Positions 39,735-48,475 of a DNA stretch of 49,765 bases are shown piece after piece. Position 1 is the first letter of the stretch, and the number at the start of each line of letters is the position of its first letter. Both the position numbers and the translations under genes were made by a program. The stretch is from positions 1-49,765 of the forward strand of contig CAYNIW010000020.1 in the NCBI GenBank assembly GCA_964397545.1, read 5' to 3'. This DNA comes from JAFGIG01 sp964397545. Lineage in GTDB: Bacteria > SDB-A. Under the pieces are notes generated by a model. That model was given only the letters and a program-made list of their open reading frames with translations. It was not told the origin of the DNA and searched no databases.

Positions 39735-40736
39735 ATGAAAACAGCTCTAATTGGATACGGATACTGGGGTCCGAACCTCGCCAGAAGCGCTTTTGCCCTG
39801 AAGGGAGTCACACTTGAATACGTCTGCGACAAAGAACCTTCAAGGCTCTCTGACGCTTCATCTAAAATTTCAGGCGTCAAAACCACCGACGACCCCCGTG
39901 TGATATTCGACGACGATGAAATACAGTCGGTCATAATTGCCACTCCTGTCTCCTCCCACTTCGAAATCGCCAAAAAAGCCCTCGAATCCGGCAAAGACGT
40001 CTTTGTCGAAAAACCTTTGACCTCTTCGTATTCACAGGCAAAAGAACTCGTTTCTCTCGCCGAGAAAAACTCCAGAATAATAATGGTCGGTCACACTTTT
40101 CTATACAGTCCGCCCATTCTCAAGATTAAGGAAATAATTCAATCAGGCGAACTCGGAGAGATTTACTTTATCTCTTCCCAGAGGGTCAACCTCGGCAAAC
40201 ACCAGAAAGACACGAGTGTAATCTGGGACCTCGCCCCTCACGACCTTTCCATTTTTTCATTCTGGCTCGGAAAATCCCCCCAAGTCCTCGGAGCTTTCGG
40301 CAACTCATACATAATACAGGGAATAGCTGACGTGGCATTTCTTCATCTGAGGTATCCGGAAAGGATATGCGTGAACCTCGAAATCGGATGGCTCTCACCG
40401 TCCAAACTGAGGAATACTGTCGTAATCGGATCTAAAAAAATGCTCTCCTACAACGATCTGGTGAATGTCGAAAAAGTTAAAATATACGACCACGGGGTCA
40501 GTTTCAAAGATCCTGAGAGTTACGGAGAATACCAGATGAGCTACAGGACAGGCGACATCTGTTCTCCTTTCATTTCGGGAGAAGAACCTCTCATGATAGA
40601 GATGAAAGATTTTTTCGACTCAGTCAGAGAAAGAAAACAGCCTAAAAGTTCAGGTCAATTCGCTCTCGACATAGTGAGAATCTGCGAAGACGCGCAGGCA
40701 ATGCTTGAAAAAAACCTAACCAAGGGGGAAAAGTGA
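39735..40736 (+). CDS. Gfo/Idh/MocA family oxidoreductase
   Basis: A 333-residue NAD(P)-dependent sugar oxidoreductase. N-terminal Rossmann fold IGYGYWGPNLARSAF, conserved VEKPLTSSYSQAKEL with the EKP lysine, and a C-terminal alpha/beta domain (HTFLYSPPILKIKEII, VIWDLAPHDLSIFSFWLG) match the family. It resembles oxidoreductases found in polysaccharide clusters, where they make UDP-sugar acids. Start ATG 39735. It is divergent from the WlbA-like gene, separated by 130 bases with AT-rich promoter-like sequence, and overlaps the next gene in GTGA. Substrate unknown. Confidence 0.92.
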   Translation: MKTALIGYGYWGPNLARSAFALKGVTLEYVCDKEPSRLSDASSKISGVKTTDDPRVIFDDDEIQSVIIATPVSSHFEIAKKALESGKDVFVEKPLTSSYSQAKELVSLAEKNSRIIMVGHTFLYSPPILKIKEIIQSGELGEIYFISSQRVNLGKHQKDTSVIWDLAPHDLSIFSFWLGKSPQVLGAFGNSYIIQGIADVAFLHLRYPERICVNLEIGWLSPSKLRNTVVIGSKKMLSYNDLVNVEKVKIYDHGVSFKDPESYGEYQMSYRTGDICSPFISGEEPLMIEMKDFFDSVRERKQPKSSGQFALDIVRICEDAQAMLEKNLTKGEK

Positions 40737-41521
40737 AAAAAGGCAGAAATCTCTTACCGTCAATATTAGCGGTTTTTCTCGGACTTTCATCTTCTTCCTG
40801 CCTTAAATTGGACAGCGTCCAGTCGTCCCTTCATGCCGACAGCGTCGAATACAAGATTCTCACAATTGTAAGGGCGATAGACGGAGGCCCCGGAGCTTCA
40901 ATCCAAATAGACAGCCTGTTCGTATCCGAAGGACCCGGAACTTCAGCCGACTCGATTAACTACTATTCGAAACAGGCGGCATCTTTTGAAACCGGCGGAT
41001 ACGAAGCTTTTATAGACACTTTTATCTCTCAATACGAACATGCCTACGAAGAATATCCGGATATGTTCGCGTCCTGGGAATTCGAGATGAATATGAATGT
41101 TTCTCTGAACGAATCAGGCATATTCAGCGTTTCTTTGCATTTTTATGAGTTTACCGGGGGCGCTCATCCTAACAGCTGGACTCAGTTTTTGAATTTCGAC
41201 CTCGAGACGGGCAAGCCGTTGAGACTTGAAGAGATTTTCACGAGGAGCGAAATAAGGGAGCTCAACGAAAGAGCCGAAAAGATATTCAGAGAGTCTTACG
41301 ATTTAGACCCCGATGTTTCACTTGACGAAGCCGGTTACTGGTTCGACAACGATAAATTCAGCCTCAACACAAATTTTCTCGTTCAGAAAAAATCGCTTCT
41401 TTTCATATTCAATCCCTATGAAATAGCTCCATACGTGGCTGGTCCGTCCGAAGTGGAAATCCCCTACTCGCAAATAGAAGATCTGATAGGAGAAGAAAAT
41501 CCGCTTAAAAAGCTCCTCTGA
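40733..41521 (+). CDS. RsiV/PdaC-like DUF4163-DUF3298 lipoprotein
   Basis: A 262-residue lipoprotein: lipobox SSSC with Cys23, then a DUF4163-like part (about 35-135) and a DUF3298 C-terminal domain shown by YEFTGGAHPNSWTQFLNFDLETG, LEEIFT, and FNPYEIAPYVAGPSEVEIPYSQI. The same domain pair occurs in RsiV, a lysozyme-binding anti-sigma factor, and in peptidoglycan deacetylase PdaC, as a periplasmic ligand-binding module. Here no anti-sigma or catalytic domain is attached. GTG start in a GTGA overlap with the oxidoreductase; nine bases before a polytopic membrane protein. Confidence 0.88.
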   Translation: MKKGRNLLPSILAVFLGLSSSSCLKLDSVQSSLHADSVEYKILTIVRAIDGGPGASIQIDSLFVSEGPGTSADSINYYSKQAASFETGGYEAFIDTFISQYEHAYEEYPDMFASWEFEMNMNVSLNESGIFSVSLHFYEFTGGAHPNSWTQFLNFDLETGKPLRLEEIFTRSEIRELNERAEKIFRESYDLDPDVSLDEAGYWFDNDKFSLNTNFLVQKKSLLFIFNPYEIAPYVAGPSEVEIPYSQIEDLIGEENPLKKLL

Positions 41522-41529
41522 CAAAACCT

Positions 41530-42471
41530 TTGAATTTTCACATCCTCATTGAAATACTCCGGGGCGGATCATTGAATCCGCTCCTGGCTTATCTGTCGGG
41601 AGTCGTCTTTCAGTGCCTTGCGCTTCTGACAAAAAAACCCCGGAAATGGACGGTGCTGATTTTTTCGGCAATGCTTTTATACGTTATCTTTATGATGGTC
41701 TGGTCAATTTCAGGATCCGCAAAGGGGCTCCCTCAGGAAACTACCGAAAAAATACTCCTGGATCAGGGCATGACATACGGTTTTGTCTTCGCGTTTTTGT
41801 TCATCGCCTTCTTTCTCAAAGACATATTAAGAGCTATAAATGAATCCGTCATAATTTCTATGACTATCGGCTATATTTTCCTCGTGTTTGAATCCCGCCT
41901 TTTCCTTCAGCCGGCTTTGCTCATAACAGCCTCCGCTCTGGGAATTTTTTTCGTGATTCTTTCGCTCTATCTTGTCATATCTAAAAAGAAACTCGGAGGA
42001 CTGCAGAAAACCCTTTTTTACGCCTGGTATTTCCTCGTGAACGGCTTTTTCGCGGTAAGTTATTTTTATTATTTGGGCACGGGCTTTCACGAACTCCCAT
42101 CCGCCGTCGCCGCAAAAAACATCTCTGCCCCTAAAATGGTTCTCCTTGGCATGATAGCCGTTCAGGTTCTTTTGAATTTCGGAGTTTTGTATTACAGCTT
42201 TATCTATTCGCTTTTCTCGCCTGATACAAGGAAAGTTCTTGTCCAATGGGCTGAAAAATCATTCGGCGACGAACAGTTCGGGATAAAAAAAATCCGGATT
42301 TTCAGTCTGATTCAGATCGCGGCTTTCTTTTTTGTATCATTTTTTCTTTCAAAAATAGCATACGAACTGTTCGCCTTCTGGATTCTTCTGTCCCCTCTTT
42401 CGGCGAGAATACTGAATTTCTCTATCGGCAGATTTAGCTCATTCAAGGATTTAGGGACAAGCACAACTTAA
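41530..42471 (+). CDS. Polytopic membrane protein, unknown
   Basis: A 313-residue protein with about eight predicted membrane spans (about 18-35, 42-60, 85-105, 108-125, 130-150, 160-185, 205-228, 255-300) and few polar stretches. No family motif recognised. The open frame starts at a TTG nine bases after the lipoprotein stop, with no evident ribosome binding site, so the start is uncertain. Co-directional and probably co-transcribed with the Gfo/Idh/MocA gene and the DUF3298 lipoprotein. Confidence 0.8.
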   Translation: MNFHILIEILRGGSLNPLLAYLSGVVFQCLALLTKKPRKWTVLIFSAMLLYVIFMMVWSISGSAKGLPQETTEKILLDQGMTYGFVFAFLFIAFFLKDILRAINESVIISMTIGYIFLVFESRLFLQPALLITASALGIFFVILSLYLVISKKKLGGLQKTLFYAWYFLVNGFFAVSYFYYLGTGFHELPSAVAAKNISAPKMVLLGMIAVQVLLNFGVLYYSFIYSLFSPDTRKVLVQWAEKSFGDEQFGIKKIRIFSLIQIAAFFFVSFFLSKIAYELFAFWILLSPLSARILNFSIGRFSSFKDLGTSTT

Positions 42472-42485
42472 AAAGCTAAACCGAA

Positions 42486-43646
42486 TCAATGTCGGATCCG
42501 GATTAAATATTCTTTGTATTTATCCATCTGCTCGCAAAAAGAGTATTTTCCCAGCGCAGATTTCGCTCTTTCGGCTTTTTCGAGAGATTCACTGTAATTT
42601 TTGAGGGCGTAAACAATGTTTTGGGCGAGAGATTTATGATCTCCCGGTTCGGAAAAATAACACTCGGTTTCGGAAAAATAATTTCTCAGCCTTTTCAAAT
42701 CAGAACAGACAAAAGGGATTCCCGCCCCGGCGTATTCGAGAACTTTAAGCGAATCCACCATATCCGTGAACCGGGTCCGCCTGTAAGGCGCTACGGCGAG
42801 GTCGGCAGACATGAGCTTTTCGACAGCTGTTTCGTGGTCTTTAAAAGACTTGCTGAAAATTATTTTTTCCCCGCAGAAATTTTTTTCAATCTCCTTTTTT
42901 AACCTCTTTGAGCCTCTGCCGCCTGTCAAGATGACGAGCTTGACGCCGGGAATTTTTTCCGCAACCTCGAAAAAAGCTTTTAACGCCAAATCGAGGCCGA
43001 ACCTTTTTGAAGCGCTTCCAGCGTAAAAAATCTTTTTACCTTCTTTCTCAATAAGGTCTTTTTTTTGCTTCAAAAATACTTGGGGGTCGGGGATGTTTAG
43101 GACAAATTGGGCTTTTTTGGTCAGAACACTCCTCTTCTCAAGAAGTTTTTTATGATCTTCGTGAACGCAGAATATTTTATCGGAGAACGAAGCGGAAACT
43201 TTTTCAACGAAAACAAAAGGTTTGAAAAATAGATTTCCGAATCTGCGTTCGGAAAATACTTCCGGGAACATATCCGAAAAATTCAATACTATTTTTTTCC
43301 CCGAAAATTTCGCAGCCAGAGACGAAAAGACGAGAAAATCCGGCATCGTGTGAACAAAGACAACGTCATAAAAATTTCTTCTGGAGCAGATGAAAAAAAA
43401 ACACCGCGTGAAAAAAGACAGATACCTTAAAATCTCAAAAACACCTGTCCCCGAACATGCCGGACAGAAATAATGCCGGACATTCCCTACTCCTGTTTTG
43501 AATGTCTCTCTTTTGTCTCTAAGAGAAATACAGTCAACCTCATACCCGCATTCTGCCGAAGCCTTTATCGCGTTTAAGACTCTCGGGTTTCTCCTGACGA
43601 CGGACATACTGACATGGAGTATTCTTTGTTTTTTTTTGCTCTTCAG
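42486..43646 (-). CDS. Family 4 glycosyltransferase
   Basis: A glycosyltransferase of the GT-B fold, about 386 residues as drawn. The acceptor half contains FVHTMPDFLVFSSLAAKF and LNFSDMFPEVFSE; the donor half has KKIFYAGSASKRFGLDLALKAF, VILTGGRGS, a conserved LMSADLAVAPYR and LEYAGAGIPFVCSDL. The first ATG is 43607, but the in-frame codons before it read QRILHVS, the usual first strand of such enzymes. The only NTG start that includes them is CTG at 43646, preceded by AGAGG at six bases. I use that; ATG 43607 is the conservative alternative. It belongs with the surface-sugar genes. Donor and acceptor unknown. Confidence 0.88.
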   Translation of the reverse strand: MKSKKKQRILHVSMSVVRRNPRVLNAIKASAECGYEVDCISLRDKRETFKTGVGNVRHYFCPACSGTGVFEILRYLSFFTRCFFFICSRRNFYDVVFVHTMPDFLVFSSLAAKFSGKKIVLNFSDMFPEVFSERRFGNLFFKPFVFVEKVSASFSDKIFCVHEDHKKLLEKRSVLTKKAQFVLNIPDPQVFLKQKKDLIEKEGKKIFYAGSASKRFGLDLALKAFFEVAEKIPGVKLVILTGGRGSKRLKKEIEKNFCGEKIIFSKSFKDHETAVEKLMSADLAVAPYRRTRFTDMVDSLKVLEYAGAGIPFVCSDLKRLRNYFSETECYFSEPGDHKSLAQNIVYALKNYSESLEKAERAKSALGKYSFCEQMDKYKEYLIRIRH

Positions 43647-43754
43647 TAATTTCCTCTTCTTTTTCTGATATTAGTGTTTTTTATATCCCGAATTTAGAGT
43701 AAAATTCATTTAATTGACATTTTATCTTATAGCAGGCTTCAAAAGGAAGGTGAT

Positions 43755-45008
43755 ATGATCAATCCGATAAAAGTCCTCAAAGAACTCGATTTTGAAAGAC
43801 TTGCCGGATCAGAAGGAGAAGAAAAAGCCCGGAAAATAATCTGCGGGTATCTCGATTCTCTCGATGTTCCCTACGAGCTGGAGGAATTCGACCTGACTTC
43901 ATTTGAAACAGGAAAAGCTGAAATTAAAACTGAAAGCTCTGCCTTCAATGCCCATCCCTTCGGTCTCAGCGAATCCTGCTCTCTGGAAGGCGAGATGGTT
44001 TTTGTTGAAAACGCGGAAGCTGTCAGAGTCAAAAAAAACGCTTTCAGAGATAAAATCATCATCTCCAACACCTACTCAAGATCTCTGTCTGAAGAACTAA
44101 AAAAAGGAGGCGTAAAAGCTTTTATACTGATAGGCGCCTGTTTGAGAGAAGCCGGAAGCCTCAGCCATAGACAAAAAAATTACAGTGAAGGGTGCATTCC
44201 CGGTCTCACGGTAGATTTTGAAACCGGAACAAAATTGTCGAAACTCTCCGGAGAAAAGGTAAAAATATCAATAGATCAGCAGGTTTCGGCAAAAAAAGCG
44301 AAAAATATTATCGCTCAAATAAAGGGAAAAGGCATTGACGACAATCTGACATACGCCGTGGGTCATTACGACACAGTCTCCCGCTCTCCGGGAGCGACTG
44401 ACAATGGAGGGGGAACTGTGACATTGCTGAAAATCGCGGAACACTTTTCAAAATCACAACCGGGCAGAGACCTGAAAATAATATGGTTTTCCGGAGAAGA
44501 ACTCGGTCTTCTCGGCAGTTACAACTATGTCAAATCTCACGAGGAGGAAATAAAAAATAAGGCTTCTCTCGTCGTCAACATAGACGTCACCGGAGACGAC
44601 CTGGGCAATAACTACTATTTTGTCCTCGGAACCAAGGAACTGCTGGGGTATGTGGACGGAGTGACGAGGGAGAAAGGCCACCTCTTCAAGTCTTCACTCG
44701 AAATCTACAGCAGTGACTGCATGCCTTTTTCTATATATGAAATCCCTTCCGTCAACATTGCAAGATCAGGAGGAGTCTCATCTTTCCACATACACACTCC
44801 GAAAGACAATGTTAAACACGTTTCAGGCAGAGGTCTTCAGGTTACGTTGGATGCTTCGCTGAACCTCCTCGAAAGAACGCTCAATTCCCCGTTGTATCCC
44901 GTAAAAAAAGCAATAGACAAATCACTGAAAGAAAAAATAGAAAAATACATCTGGCAGTCCACTTTTGAAGAGCCCAAACTTTTATGGGAACCAGAATACA
45001 GGAAGTGA
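43755..45008 (+). CDS. M28 family zinc aminopeptidase
   Basis: A 417-residue co-catalytic metallopeptidase. Predicted zinc ligands: His204 (GHYDTV), Asp216 bridging (ATDNGGG), Glu248/Glu249 (SGEELGLLG), Asp277 (VNIDVTGDD) and His347 (HIHTPKD). A PA-like insert (about 75-175) precedes the peptidase core. No signal peptide is visible, unlike many secreted M28 enzymes, so it may be cytoplasmic. Strong ribosome binding site AAAGGAAGGTG before ATG. Monocistronic by position; divergent from the glycosyltransferase. Probably releases N-terminal amino acids from peptides. Confidence 0.93.
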   Translation: MINPIKVLKELDFERLAGSEGEEKARKIICGYLDSLDVPYELEEFDLTSFETGKAEIKTESSAFNAHPFGLSESCSLEGEMVFVENAEAVRVKKNAFRDKIIISNTYSRSLSEELKKGGVKAFILIGACLREAGSLSHRQKNYSEGCIPGLTVDFETGTKLSKLSGEKVKISIDQQVSAKKAKNIIAQIKGKGIDDNLTYAVGHYDTVSRSPGATDNGGGTVTLLKIAEHFSKSQPGRDLKIIWFSGEELGLLGSYNYVKSHEEEIKNKASLVVNIDVTGDDLGNNYYFVLGTKELLGYVDGVTREKGHLFKSSLEIYSSDCMPFSIYEIPSVNIARSGGVSSFHIHTPKDNVKHVSGRGLQVTLDASLNLLERTLNSPLYPVKKAIDKSLKEKIEKYIWQSTFEEPKLLWEPEYRK

Positions 45009-45021
45009 TTTTTAGAGATAT

Positions 45022-45051
45022 TGACTCTGACAGGGAATAAATGCTGTAATT
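45022..45051 (+). promoter_or_regulatory. Promoter of the leader ORF and histidine kinase
   Basis: TTGACT (45022-45027), 18-base spacer, TGTAAT (45046-45051). Transcription would start near 45058, giving a very short leader before the AGGAG of the small ORF. Confidence 0.5.
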
Positions 45052-45080
45052 AACATAATAAAGCAACAGGAGAAACGGCT

Positions 45081-45140
45081 ATGTCCGCTCTTGCAAGGGA
45101 AGGGTATGTAAGTTCAGGCGAAGGTCTTTTATGGACATGA
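45081..45140 (+). CDS. 19-residue leader ORF coupled to the kinase gene
   Basis: ATG at 45081 follows ACAGGAGAAACGGCT, a better ribosome binding site than that of the kinase. The frame encodes MSALAREGYVSSGEGLLWT and stops at 45138-45140. The kinase ATG at 45131 lies inside its last codons, in another frame, so translation of the small ORF could deliver ribosomes to the kinase start. It has no run of one amino acid that would mark an attenuator. It may be simply a chance ORF, but the site spacing is convincing. Confidence 0.45.
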   Translation: MSALAREGYVSSGEGLLWT

Positions 45141-48100
45141 GCCCTGACCGTGGAAATGAAATTAGCACCCGTCCCAAAAAACCCCTCTTAACGGCAGTTT
45201 TCTTTTTTTCTCTTTCTTCAGTTCTCGTTCTTGTTTTCGCCTTTTTCATTTACTCCAAAGAACGCGAAAGGATGTTGGGAGAAAAATATGAAGAGATATC
45301 GGCTATAGCGGAACTCAAATCCTCCCAGATAATGCACTGGCGGGAAGATCAGCTTTCAAACGTGGAAATCATTGCAAGAAGCCCTTTTGTCCAAAAAGCG
45401 GTAGCGGATTTTATCGCCCAAGGAGATTCATCTGTATTCAGAGACGACCTTTACAACAGACTGAAAGTCGCAAAAGAAGTTTTCAGATATACTGATGTCA
45501 TCGTCACCGACACTTTCGGCAATATTCTTTTATCCATGCGGGAAACCTATTACAGCCTCAACGAAGAATCTAAAAAGACAATTGAAAAAGCCCTTTTTCA
45601 AAAAGGTCCTGTTCTTTCGGATTTATTCCTCTGCGTGAACGAGACCATACACCTCGATGCCGTTCACCCGATTGAGAATTCCGAGGGCTCTCCTTTCGCC
45701 GTCTTGATACTGAGGAACAACGCGGAAGATTATCTTTATCCTGTTATACACGACTGGCCCACTCCGAGCAGAACGGGAGAAGTCCTTCTCGTCAGAAAGG
45801 AAAACGGCGAGATGGTCTTTCTCAACCATTTGAGACGCGACTTCACAGGTCCTCTTAAACTTAAACTACCTCTCGATTCGGCACAAATACCGTCAGTTCA
45901 GGCGGCTCTCGGCAGAAAAGGCGCTTTCATGGGAAAAGACTACAGCGGCAGAGAGGTTTTGGCAGATCTCCGGCCCATAGGCGATTCTCCATGGTTTATA
46001 GTGGCAAAAACTGACACTCGGGAAGTCTTTGAGGGGCTCAAGGTGAAGACGGTATTTCTCGCCTTATTCTCGTTGGTGTGCATAACCCTCGCGGGAGCGT
46101 TAACCTCATATATATACAGGACAAAACAGACAACCCTTCTTAAAAAAGTTATCGACGCCAACTCAAGGCTTTTTGTTCAGGAAGAGCATTTCAAGTCAAT
46201 TATCGAGAGCCTTCAGGAAGGGCTTATTGTGGTGGACAACGACGACGTCATCCGTTTCGTAAACCTCAGATTCTGCGAAATGCTGGAATACGAAAGAGAA
46301 GAACTTCTCGGAAAAACAAGCTGTAGATTTCTTGTCAAAGAAGGCGACGTCGAGCGAATCCTCCGCTACAACAGGGAAAGGCAGGAAGGCAAATCCGAAA
46401 GATACGAACTGGACATGATAAAAAAAACAGGAGAAGAGATAACTTTTTTGATGAACGCCGCCCCGATAAAAGATTCTAAAGGGTCAGTCACCGGCTCTCT
46501 TTCGACCTGCCTTGACATAACAGAGCGGAAAAAAATCGGAAAAGAACTAATCGAGAGCGAATCTAAATACAAAATGCTCATTGAAAACATGCAGGAAGGG
46601 CTGTTGTTCGCCGACAACAGCGACATTATTCAGTTCATAAACCCGACTCTTTGCGAAAAACTCGGCTACTCTCAGGAGGATCTCACAGGCAAATACGGCC
46701 TCGACATTCTTCTGAGCGAGAAAGACAGACTATTCGTCAGATCCCGCACCCAAAAGAGAATTAAGGGAGAATCCGAACAATACGAGATAGAACTTGTCAA
46801 GAAAAACGGCGAAAAAGCCGTTTTTTTGGTCAACGCCGCGCCTATAAACGACGCACAGGGTAGAACGATTGGTTCCCTTTCCACCATGCTCGACATAACC
46901 GAAAGGAAAAAAGCTGAAAAAGAGCTCGAAAAAGCCTATTTTCAGGTTCTCTCTATATTCGACGGCATAGACCAGCCGATTTACGTCAGCGACCCTGCGA
47001 CATACGAGCTCCTCTTTGCCAACAGAGCGACAACAAATATTTTCGGCAAAGACTTAAGCCTGAAATGCTATGAATATTTTCAGGGCAGAGATAATCCTTG
47101 CCCTTACTGCACCAACGAAAAGATATTCGGTGAGTTTTTAGGAAAATCTTATATCTGGGAATTCAGAAATGAAAAAAACGGCAGATGGTATACATGCACG
47201 GATAAAGCCATAGAATGGTTCGACGGCAGAACAGTCCGTTATGAGATGGCAATAGACATAACGGAACTGCACGAGGCTATCGAAAAAACCAAAGAAACAG
47301 AAGCCAAATACCTTCAAGCTCAGAAAATGGAAGCCGTAGGCAGACTTGCCGGCGGAATAGCACACGACTTTAACAACATGCTTTCAGTGATAACCGGCAA
47401 CGCCGAGCTTCTTCTCTCCAAAAGTTCAATCTCAGAACCTGACAGAGAAGGGCTCAGTGAAATAATAAAAGCGAGCGAGCATTCCACAAACCTCGTCAGA
47501 CAGTTATTGGCTTTTGCCAGAAAACAGACCGTCGAACCCGCCGAAATCAACTTAAACAAAATCATTTCGGAAATGCTCAACATGCTCGAAAGACTTATTG
47601 GAGAGAACATCGAACTTGTTTGGCAGCCCGCTGAAGACCTATGGCATGTTTTCATAGATCCCGCTCAGATAGACCAGATAGTCGCCAATCTTGTTGTAAA
47701 TTCAAGAGACGCGATAAAAGGGACGGGAAAGATAAAAATCGAAACCGCAAACAGGGAATCAACGGATGACAAAACAAGCTCTCTTCCGGGGTTTCCCGCG
47801 GGTGACATGGTAGTCCTGTCTATCAGCGACGACGGCTGCGGCATGGATAAAGAGACAAAAGACCACCTGTTCGAACCTTTTTACACGACAAAACCCAAAG
47901 GGAAAGGGACAGGTCTCGGCCTCTCGACCATCTACGGCATTGTGAAACAAAATGGAGGTTATATAAATCTATACAGCGAACCCGGAAAAGGCACTGTGGC
48001 TAAAATATATTTCCCCAGAAACAAAAACTCTTCTGTCCAAAAAGAAAAAATTTCCAAAACACCGAAAGAGAGTTTGGCGGGAAAAACGGTCTTACTCGTC

Positions 48101-48439
48101 GAAGACGAAGAATCTCTGCTGAAACTTAATCTAAGAATCCTCGAACTTTGCGGTTACAACACGCTGTCGGCGCAAAACCCTCTCGAAGCCCTCAAAATAG
48201 CAAAAACTCACGACGGAAAAATTGACCTTCTGATTACAGACGTCGTAATGCCGGAGATGAGCGGACAGGAACTCTGGCGCGAGCTGTCTGAGATCAGGCC
48301 CGAGACTCAATGTCTTTTCATTTCAGGTTATACAGCCGACATCATAGACGACCATGGAGTCCTAAAAGAAGGCATACATTTTCTGCAAAAACCGTTCAAC
48401 AAAGAGACTCTTTCGTCGAAGATAGAAGAGATACTCTGA
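45131..48439 (+). CDS. Hybrid sensor histidine kinase (sensor, 3 PAS, HisKA, HATPase, REC)
   Basis: A 1102-residue membrane kinase. Two spans (about 18-41 and 307-327) bracket a periplasmic Cache-like sensor. Then come PAS1 (353-475), PAS2 (476-598) and PAS3 (about 600-725, with a CPYC pair at Cys657/Cys660). The dimerisation domain has His745 in GIAHDFNNM; the ATPase has N-box Asn857 (VNSRDAI), SDDGCGM and GKGTGLGLST; a C-terminal receiver has Asp1037 (LITDVVMPEM). All residues needed for kinase and phosphorelay are intact. No DNA-binding partner is adjacent, so the final response regulator must be elsewhere. The ATG follows GAAGG and overlaps a leader ORF. Confidence 0.96.
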   Translation: MDMSPDRGNEISTRPKKPLLTAVFFFSLSSVLVLVFAFFIYSKERERMLGEKYEEISAIAELKSSQIMHWREDQLSNVEIIARSPFVQKAVADFIAQGDSSVFRDDLYNRLKVAKEVFRYTDVIVTDTFGNILLSMRETYYSLNEESKKTIEKALFQKGPVLSDLFLCVNETIHLDAVHPIENSEGSPFAVLILRNNAEDYLYPVIHDWPTPSRTGEVLLVRKENGEMVFLNHLRRDFTGPLKLKLPLDSAQIPSVQAALGRKGAFMGKDYSGREVLADLRPIGDSPWFIVAKTDTREVFEGLKVKTVFLALFSLVCITLAGALTSYIYRTKQTTLLKKVIDANSRLFVQEEHFKSIIESLQEGLIVVDNDDVIRFVNLRFCEMLEYEREELLGKTSCRFLVKEGDVERILRYNRERQEGKSERYELDMIKKTGEEITFLMNAAPIKDSKGSVTGSLSTCLDITERKKIGKELIESESKYKMLIENMQEGLLFADNSDIIQFINPTLCEKLGYSQEDLTGKYGLDILLSEKDRLFVRSRTQKRIKGESEQYEIELVKKNGEKAVFLVNAAPINDAQGRTIGSLSTMLDITERKKAEKELEKAYFQVLSIFDGIDQPIYVSDPATYELLFANRATTNIFGKDLSLKCYEYFQGRDNPCPYCTNEKIFGEFLGKSYIWEFRNEKNGRWYTCTDKAIEWFDGRTVRYEMAIDITELHEAIEKTKETEAKYLQAQKMEAVGRLAGGIAHDFNNMLSVITGNAELLLSKSSISEPDREGLSEIIKASEHSTNLVRQLLAFARKQTVEPAEINLNKIISEMLNMLERLIGENIELVWQPAEDLWHVFIDPAQIDQIVANLVVNSRDAIKGTGKIKIETANRESTDDKTSSLPGFPAGDMVVLSISDDGCGMDKETKDHLFEPFYTTKPKGKGTGLGLSTIYGIVKQNGGYINLYSEPGKGTVAKIYFPRNKNSSVQKEKISKTPKESLAGKTVLLVEDEESLLKLNLRILELCGYNTLSAQNPLEALKIAKTHDGKIDLLITDVVMPEMSGQELWRELSEIRPETQCLFISGYTADIIDDHGVLKEGIHFLQKPFNKETLSSKIEEIL

Positions 48440-48475
48440 AATCAAACCCTACATAAAACTTTTCTATTGAAAATT

